This document shows, piece after piece, positions 57,622 to 64,000 of a stretch of DNA of 64,000 bases. The DNA is from Cytospora piceicola (lineage: Eukaryota; Ascomycota; Sordariomycetes; Diaporthales; Cytosporaceae), in NCBI GenBank assembly GCA_023375675.1, contig JALQBC010000006.1:1054001-1118000 (forward strand), given 5' to 3'. Both the position numbers and the translations under genes were made by a program. Every line of letters begins with the position of its first letter. Position 1 is the first letter of the stretch. The notes under the pieces were generated by a model that saw nothing but the letters and a program-made list of their open reading frames with translations, did not search any database and had not been told where the DNA came from.

Positions 57622-60216
57622 TCAGGGGTCTGTGACCCATATACCAGCAGCACTCCCGTTGATACTGAGATCAGTCACCCTCGTCTCTTTGGTTCGGTAC
57701 CTGCTCAGGTCCGGCTCCAGCGCCTCAAGGGGAAGATTCACGCCCTCTGTGTATGGCGTGCCGAAGTAGTTGGCCCCCGTATGTACTTTATGACCGCCTT
57801 CCGGCTCATCCTCAGGACGCTCCTTCTTCTGCTTCTGTTTCTTACCCTTCTCCCTGTTCTTCAGCTCCTCCCCATCCTCCCCCTCGCCGTCCTCAGGCGG
57901 CATCCCCGCAAACCCGCCGCTCTTGCTCCCCTTCAACTGCAGCCGCACGCCCTGCACCGTCTCCCGGCTAGGGTCCCGGTCCGCGAAGTTGTGCGGCAGG
58001 AACATGACGCTCGACGCGCTCGTGTGCATCAGCGTGTTGGGCACGTCGCCCGAGTGCGGCACGTGGTGGCTGCCCACGTTCACGTAGAGGACCAGGTCGC
58101 CGCCGTACCCGTCGCGCCCCGAGCCCCGCTCAAGGGACTCCCCGTCAGCGATGCCGGCGAAGTCCACGACGGGGCGCAGCGGGTCGAGGTAGTTGAGGGG
58201 GTCGGCGCCCCGCGGCTCCGTGTCCTTCTGCCGGACGACCCAGACGTCCTTCTCCGCCCACCGGGCGCTGTCCCCCAGCACGGTCGAGTCGGCGACGGTC
58301 AGGTGGGGCGTGCTGCCCATGCCCGTGCCCGAGACGACGCGGTAGCCCCTGCGCTCGCCCCACGCGTTCCTGCGGTCCGCCGAGTAGACGAGGTAGAACT
58401 CGCCCGAGTTCCTCGGCCACTCGAGCCCGGCCTCCTCGGTGACGGGGTACTCGACCAGGTGCATGGTGTTGCGCTGCTTGACGTGGGGCTGGTCCCACGG
58501 GTAGCTGACGGTGGTGGGCTCGACGGCCATCCTGACGAAGTCGTTGGCCGAGCCGGCGACGTCGAGGTCGGCCTTGAAGCTGATGACGTGGTCGTGCATC
58601 GAGGAGGAGAGCGCGTCGTGGATCCGGTGGCCGTACTCGTCCTCGTTCTTGACGGGGTTGTTGGCGTAGAAGGCCCCGTAGATGTACCCCGACGCGCGCA
58701 CCTTGACCTCGACGGCCCCGTCGAGGTAGAAGACGTAGTCGATGGTGTAGTCGTAGTTGCCCACAGTCGAGACGGACCGGACCGTCAGGTAGGTGTTCCG
58801 CGACGCCGTGACCGAGTACTGGGCGGTGTGGCGCGACAGCAGCGCGTCCGAGGTGAACTCGAAGATGCAGATGTTGTTCGGCAGGACCTCGGTCCTGCCC
58901 GCGCGGTGCAGCTCGCTGCTCAGGTACTCGGCGTACGCGGGGCAGTCGTAGCCCGGCACCAGCTCGAACGCCATCGTCCCCATGCCGAAGAACGTGTCCA
59001 GGAACTCCTGCCCGCCGGCCATCGGGTCGTCGCCCGCGTAAATCGCGAGCGCCTCTTCGATTTTGAGCTCGTACATGACGCGCTCGCCCCGGAAGCGGAT
59101 GTCGTACAGCCCCACGCCCGTGGCCTGCGTGCTGGTCAGGTAGAACTCGAAGCCGAACCACGAGACGAACCTCTCGGCCCTGTCGAGCCGGTACCGCGGG
59201 CCGAGCGGCTGCACCGACACGGGCGGCGGCAGGGCGGCGCCGCCGTGATAGGGCTGCTGCGGGCTCAGGTCTTCCGTGTCGGTCCAGGCCCCGTCCACGT
59301 TGGGCGGCGTCCGGAGGAACCCGGGCTCCCTGATGGCGGCGCGGAGGCCCGCCGCGTCGGCGTAGAGGACCCCGTTGTAGAACCAGGCGCTGACGACCCA
59401 CCCGCCCTCCCGCGGGCCGCCCCTGCCGCCGCCGACGTCGTCGACGCGCGCGTACAGGCCCTGCGGGAGGAGCGTGCGGCCGGCGCTGCCGGCGCCCGGG
59501 CGGAAGAACTGGGCCCAGCCGGAGACGAGGCCGCCCGGGAGGCGTGACATCCTCGGGACGACGGCCAGGGCGTCCGGGTGGGTGGGGTCGGCGCGGTTGA
59601 CGGCGGCGCCGAGCAGCTCGGCGGTGATGTCCGCGACGCCCTCGGCGAGGTCGAGCCAGAACTCCTGCATGCCGACGTAGTCCCATATGAGGTTCGGGAC
59701 GGAGTGCCGGCCGGTGTTGAAGGGGTAGGTCAGGGGGACAACCTGGGTGTCTGGCGACACGGGGAGGGGGCCCACGGCGTGGTAGATGAGCGAGGGGGTG
59801 TCGCCTGTATTGTGCGACAGGACTATCTTCGCCCATCTCTGGGGCCGGGCGCCCCCATCGAAGAGGTAGGACAGCACATCGGACTTGTTGGGCTGGAGGG
59901 TCTCGACGCTGTAGATATAGTTACCCGGCGGGTTCTGCGGGGTGCTTGTGACGTTCTGGTCCGCCCACTCCTTGACGAGGAAGCTGAGGATGTCGTCTGC
60001 CTCTGGCTTGGTGAGGTCCGCCCAGACGTTGGCTCTGGGGGCCGAGAAGTGGGACGCGGTCGGGGCCGGATCCGGAGCCGCCGGGGCCGGGGTGAAGTTG
60101 ATGAAGGGTTCGGCCAAGAGACTTGGGCTTCGAGGAAAGGTGGCGAAGAATCCGGCAGCTAGGATGAGGACAAGTAATGTGCTGAACAGCACAAACGTCC
60201 TGCTGCCTCGTTCCAT
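57622..60216 (-). CDS. Copper amine oxidase with N-terminal membrane anchor
   Basis: A single intronless frame of 864 residues from the ATG at 60216; an in-frame ATG at 60255 adds 13 residues and is less likely. Residues about 7-26 (TFVLFSTLLVLILAAGFFAT) form a type II signal anchor. The topaquinone site is NYDY with Tyr488 inside VGNYDYTIDY. Copper ligands are HDH (541 and 543) and a third His in SHHVPHSGDVPN (about 715). YDIRF supplies the catalytic Asp. These enzymes deaminate primary amines to aldehydes with H2O2 and NH3. Near the C-terminus a Lys/Glu-rich run (KNREKGKKQKQKKERPEDEP) is inserted. Most fungal members are soluble or peroxisomal, so the anchor is notable. Codons are extremely GC-rich. 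Confidence 0.92.
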   Translation of the reverse strand: MERGSRTFVLFSTLLVLILAAGFFATFPRSPSLLAEPFINFTPAPAAPDPAPTASHFSAPRANVWADLTKPEADDILSFLVKEWADQNVTSTPQNPPGNYIYSVETLQPNKSDVLSYLFDGGARPQRWAKIVLSHNTGDTPSLIYHAVGPLPVSPDTQVVPLTYPFNTGRHSVPNLIWDYVGMQEFWLDLAEGVADITAELLGAAVNRADPTHPDALAVVPRMSRLPGGLVSGWAQFFRPGAGSAGRTLLPQGLYARVDDVGGGRGGPREGGWVVSAWFYNGVLYADAAGLRAAIREPGFLRTPPNVDGAWTDTEDLSPQQPYHGGAALPPPVSVQPLGPRYRLDRAERFVSWFGFEFYLTSTQATGVGLYDIRFRGERVMYELKIEEALAIYAGDDPMAGGQEFLDTFFGMGTMAFELVPGYDCPAYAEYLSSELHRAGRTEVLPNNICIFEFTSDALLSRHTAQYSVTASRNTYLTVRSVSTVGNYDYTIDYVFYLDGAVEVKVRASGYIYGAFYANNPVKNEDEYGHRIHDALSSSMHDHVISFKADLDVAGSANDFVRMAVEPTTVSYPWDQPHVKQRNTMHLVEYPVTEEAGLEWPRNSGEFYLVYSADRRNAWGERRGYRVVSGTGMGSTPHLTVADSTVLGDSARWAEKDVWVVRQKDTEPRGADPLNYLDPLRPVVDFAGIADGESLERGSGRDGYGGDLVLYVNVGSHHVPHSGDVPNTLMHTSASSVMFLPHNFADRDPSRETVQGVRLQLKGSKSGGFAGMPPEDGEGEDGEELKNREKGKKQKQKKERPEDEPEGGHKVHTGANYFGTPYTEGVNLPLEALEPDLSRYRTKETRVTDLSINGSAAGIWVTDP

Positions 60217-61641
60217 GGCTAATGGTGGCTCAATGTGACATACACTCCGGTACAAATTCGATGTCTGGTTGGGTATACAGTGGGTGAAGCTGAAGCTCGG
60301 ATTATGGGCCGTGCAGGGCCGTTTTTATCACCGGCGGCGCTGGTCGAGATAAGCAACCTTGGAAACTCCGTCCGCCCAGACAGCTGTGCCGGCGGAGATA
60401 GCGCGGTGTGCACTTATTGGACCTGAAGCAATACTCCATACTGTCCTATCAGATAGTGTGCTGTGTATCACGTTGCTCCTTCGCGCAGCGGGCTAACTTT
60501 GAAGCGTCTTATGCATGTGTACACATAGTAGACAACATCTGGATCTTACTACTGGACTCTCTTACGCCTGGAGTAAGCAAAGAGGGCGTCCAAACCGGGC
60601 AAACAACTACCTCCTCCACCATGGAAAGTAATCCATCAATCACTCCTGAGGTCTACATGCAGTTTCTTCGAGTGTATGATGCTTGTGGGGTTCGCCTACA
60701 TGTGAGTACCTCGATAGGTAATTACTAGACTTCCCCGTGGGTTGTTCTCCCCAGAACCTCAAAGCTAGATATTTATATATATTCTCTATAGCCCTTCGAG
60801 CCTAACTGATCCTGGAGTGTGCTTCTCTAGACACCGTTACGAGGTTACTGGGTGGTGTTTGCACGTTTTAGTTTCTTGCAAGCTTCTGATCAGGGCCTCG
60901 ATCTTTGCAAGCTTTCTTATAGCCACAATCTCACACTCCCAATCCCCACCAGGCCACACCTAAGCTCCCTATGCTATGGTCATGGATATATGTTGGTGTC
61001 AGATTTTAGAGTCTTCCGATTGATCAGGCTCGTGTTGACCACTGAATCATCAGCTCCATTCCTGCTCTCCTAAAGACCTCGCACTGCATAATGCTTTAGT
61101 AGCTCCTATTATCGTAGCAGTGGATAAAACTTGCAGCTACGTTCTTGAAAACGGCAGCAGCAAATGCTAGAAGGGGTTTCAAGGGTTGATAGATAGGGGG
61201 CAACATCACATGAACAAATGTGTACGCGAGAATCCTCTGAATTGCTCGAAATTCAAGAACGCTCATACCACCCAATACGTTTGATACGAGAAATACATGT
61301 AATTGTAGATTCTGACAATGCTATTCTCCTCAGTGATCCATATTGAAGGAAAGATGCTTGACAGGAAGTCCTTTTGTTGAAGCTTGTCAAGGATGCTAGT
61401 ACGTACATGTAGCAAGTGTAGAACTGTACATGTAGAACTTCGCGATAGTGTCACTTTTTAGCACCACAAAGCAGCATTCACACCGGGCGGTGGTGTAAAC
61501 AGACACCTCTGTAATAAAATCAAGTTCTCAAACTGGCACTCCCTTTAAGCTTCACCACAAGAGCAACCTACAGCAATCACACCAACCCTTGTCCATCAAC
61601 AGCAAGCTGATACACACACTCACAACATTTGAAGCACAACC
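60217..61641. other. Intergenic region
   Basis: 1.4 kb including promoters of both flanking genes. A 43-codon spliced frame is listed separately at low confidence. The last 130 bp before 61642 look like a C/A-rich leader. Confidence 0.4.
60621..60805 (+). CDS. Possible 43-residue spliced small protein
   Basis: The ATG at 60621 has an ideal context (CCACCATGG). Exons 60621-60701 and 60755-60805 with a 53-bp GTGAGT...CCCCAG intron would encode a 43-residue peptide starting MESNPSITPEVYMQF and ending SIALRA. There is no family match, and the downstream exon could be chosen differently. It is reported because start context and splice sites are good. Confidence 0.22.
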
Positions 61642-62027
61642 ATGGATCGTCACGCCCTCCACTGTAACAAGGATGTGAGTTTATTTCTTCTTCTTTATCT
61701 TCTGGCATGCAACCATCTATGGACATCTGGTCTTGATTTATCCGGACGAAGTTCTGACCACTCTACCATATTTTAGACCCACAAGAGTGGCAAGTGGTGT
61801 TGGCTGCCAGAGGAGATCGCCAGCTTGGAGGAGCAGAGCAAGACCCCCAAGAGCTGGAATGATATCTCGGAGGTATTTACAATTCAAGCAAATACACATT
61901 CAATGCCACTAGCAGATGCTAATAGTCCTATCTACAGTCGTTCACTGTCAATGGTGTCAAGCGCCACGGCACCCACCAGTGCGCCACCAAGCACTTCAAG
62001 CTTCTTCTCGAGAACCTCCACAACTAG
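61642..62027 (+). CDS. 72-residue Myb/SANT-like single-domain protein
   Basis: Exons 61642-61674, 61777-61872 and 61938-62027 are all phase 0 and give 72 residues. The ATG context is CCATGG, preceded by an A/C-rich leader. The product has three tryptophans (GKWCWLPEE, KSWNDISE) and a HGTHQCATKHFKLL helix, resembling the W-spacing and third helix of Myb/SANT repeats. There is essentially nothing outside the domain. It may be a minimal DNA-binding or competitor protein. The family resemblance is by eye only. Confidence 0.6.
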
Positions 62028-63540
62028 ACTTCAACTCCCTATTCCAAGAGACAATCGCGATGGACCCCTGGCAGGTTTGCCAGATCGGACGGAAGCAAGT
62101 TGATAGGACGGAAGGTCTCAGGACACCTTACGGGCGAGATGCCTAAATGAAAGAGCTTCCCTCTGTTTTCCATTCTTGCTGTGAATCTGCACCCCCAGTT
62201 GGTTTCGTCCCATATGTTTTGTGCGTCCCGTCCAGTATCTGGAAATCTGAAGAGGCGACTTTAGAACTATTTGTGTGCTGTCTTCACATCCAAGAGCATA
62301 ACCACCCCCCAGATATCCAGACTCGAACCGAGCACTCGAAATACAAAGCCCGAAGGAAGTCCGGAAAAGGACCAGCTATACAATCAATGCCAGCATTGAG
62401 CAAAATGACACCAAAGAAGAAAGGAACTACTTTGATCTTCCACATCTCCAGGCCCCATGCCTGAGTAATATAAATTGGATAGCATCCGCCTACCTGAGCA
62501 GCATACCCTTACCAAACCTGTACGGGCTACATCTCAATACCAGACTGGGGACATCACAACGGTCCCGCATACAGAAGCTTACGTTTGCAACGGCCAGACA
62601 CCCGCTGGTGTGTTGCCCAGGCGTCAGGCGAAAGAGGCGTGTTGATGGCGACGAGGCTCCTCTCTCCCCCATATTCATTGGGCAAAGATGCAAACCCGAA
62701 GACCCGCCTCCTTATATGTGCTGCTGGCAACTGGATTGATGTACTAAAGAGAAGACTGGTTGTGCGGAAAGTACATCATCCTCAGTGGATTGTCCATGAC
62801 AGACATACAGAGCATCTAGAGACTGGAGCGATGGACACCGGAAAACGGTGGGAACTGACAGAACTTCCATTCCAGGTACCTAAAGCCTCCAATGTTCTTG
62901 AGGACAGACTAGATTTCCTAGAAATGGTTTGCTTACAGCTCCAGGGGTGCATTTGCATTTGCATGTCCATGTTCGCCATCGCCGTGGCAGATAACATACA
63001 CATTTGGAGAGACTGCAGGCACTCTTCGGTTCGGCTAACGGCACAGAATCGGAAGGGCAAGACACTCGTGCAAAATGGGGGCACGAGAGCGGGAGGATCT
63101 GGCCTCGCCGTCGTGGCCAGGAGCCGGTAGGTATTTATAGCAATCAGGAGGCCTGATGTCGCGGCCTCCGGCCTGCAGCTTGGCCCAGGACAATGCGAGA
63201 CGTCCAGCACAGATGTATCGTCTGGAGATGCTTTCACGGGTCGATTGTCCCGTTACGTATCTGAGCTAGTACTAGAAGCTGATGTACCAGGAAATATCGA
63301 GTGCTGTAAAATACATAGCGTGGAATGTGACGATATGACGACTGGAACCGAGGAAAGATTCTGTTCGGCATAGATTAATCGATTCATTCTGCCTTTCTGT
63401 CTGTCTTTTTGTCTTTCTGTCTTTCTGTCTTTCCGCCTGCGATTCGCAAGCGACTTCATCTGATAATCAACTGAGCGAACGAACCTTTGTAACATTTTCT
63501 ATCTTACAATCTAGAAACACGGCCACGGTTTCAGAAGCCT
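62028..63540. other. Intergenic region near the right edge
   Basis: 1.5 kb with no supported gene. The open frame at 62585-63130 has no signature. A CTTTCTGT-type microsatellite lies at about 63391-63432. Confidence 0.4.
63391..63432. repeat. CTTTCTGT microsatellite
   Basis: Imperfect repeats of CTTTCTGT and CTTTTTGT, five to six units. Confidence 0.7.
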
Positions 63541-63599
63541 CCCTGTTAAGCGAGAGTAAATTTTCTCTATTTTCGGCAGGTCTTAACTCCTGAGACACT

Positions 63600-64000
63600 G
63601 TCTGATATATATTTTTAGAGTGTATCTCGAGTATAATATATGTTTTTAGAGTGTATTTTCGAGTTTAAAATAGTTTCTAAAGTGTATTTTCGAGTGTGAT
63701 ATATATATTATAAGGTTTACTCCGACCCTCGAAGCTAGCCTTCGAGTCTAATCGTAGCTATCTCTCTGTCTTTATATCGCTTTCGAATCTGATCGTAGCT
63801 ATCTGTCTCTATATTACCTTCGACCTTCGACCTTCGAGTCTAATCGTAGCTATCTGTTTTTATATTACCTTCGATTTCGACCTTTAGCTTTTAAGTTTAA
63901 TCGTAGCTATCTGTCTTTATATCGCCTTCGAGCTTTAGCTAATAATTATCTGTTTATCTAACCGTAGCTATATAGATAGTGTTTTTAGTATATTTTATAG
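63600..64000. repeat. AT-rich degenerate tandem repeats at the window edge
   Basis: The word TTTTTAGAGTGTAT begins near 63612 and 63642, with a variant TTTCTAAAGTGTAT near 63674 (30-32 bp spacing). Further on, ATCGTAGCTATCT begins near 63751, 63792, 63843 and 63899, with ACCGTAGCTAT near 63961 (41-62 bp spacing). Base composition shifts strongly to AT with many TpA steps, as in RIP-mutated repeats of ascomycetes. Confidence 0.7.

Noticed and set aside
58145..59836. 563-codon frame inside the amine oxidase gene
   Set aside because: It is Arg/Pro/Gly-rich and a frame shadow of the GC-rich copper amine oxidase, which carries all catalytic motifs.
62300..62345. GGTTCGAGTC-like word on the minus strand suggesting a tRNA T-loop
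   Set aside because: The flanking bases do not form a T-stem and no anticodon or acceptor stem is found.

Overview
The window is nuclear DNA of a filamentous ascomycete, most likely a Sordariomycete. Genes are interrupted by short introns (mostly 50-150 bp) with GTRAGT-type donors. The proteins are typical of Pezizomycotina: a UstYa-family oxidase, an ascomycete laccase, a HAM-4/PRO45-type FHA protein, Atg29, and a fungal AlkB-like multidomain protein. Coding exons are GC-rich, especially at third positions. Intergenic DNA is more AT-rich and carries degenerate tandem repeats. No rRNA, CRISPR array or intact transposon was seen, and no tRNA could be supported.

Layout. 0-10 kb: 3' part of atg29 (+), a cytochrome P450 (+), an F-box-like protein (-), and a membrane-anchored class III extradiol dioxygenase (-) divergent from an acyl-protein thioesterase (+), then a small basic nuclear-type protein (+). 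11-19 kb: a six-exon hypothetical gene (+), a 67-residue Cys4 mini-protein (-), a hypothetical membrane protein (+), and the F1-ATPase assembly factor atp12 (+). 20-24.8 kb: a seven-exon Cys-cluster plus AlkB-like dioxygenase gene (-), followed upstream by a minisatellite-rich gap. 25-38 kb is a dense housekeeping block: acyl-CoA ligase, proteasome subunit rpn5, FSH1-type hydrolase, ATP synthase subunit J (atp18, four tiny exons), NIPSNAP protein, a Rogdi/Rav2-like V-ATPase assembly protein, and RNase P/MRP subunit pop7. 38.6-43.8 kb: a UstYa-like gene, a decayed GT2 glycosyltransferase pseudogene and a gene-poor stretch. 43.8-50 kb: a dynamin/Mx-like GTPase (-) and a laccase (-). 52-60 kb: mgr2 of the TIM23 translocase (-, five exons), ham-4/pro45 (+) and a membrane-anchored copper amine oxidase (-). 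60-64 kb: a tiny Myb-like gene, then AT-rich repeats at the end.

The genes do not form one pathway. There is a mitochondrial theme (atp12, atp18, mgr2, NIPSNAP) and a set of accessory oxidative enzymes (P450, extradiol dioxygenase, UstYa-like, laccase, amine oxidase). The least explained gene is the one at 19931-22435, which joins an N-terminal domain of possible SRA/PUA-like layout, two Cys clusters and an AlkB-type dioxygenase core. Two conserved small genes (atp18, mgr2) are made of exons so short that they are easily missed and were reconstructed by splicing. All exon boundaries were read by eye from splice signals, reading frame and remembered family patterns; no alignment was run.
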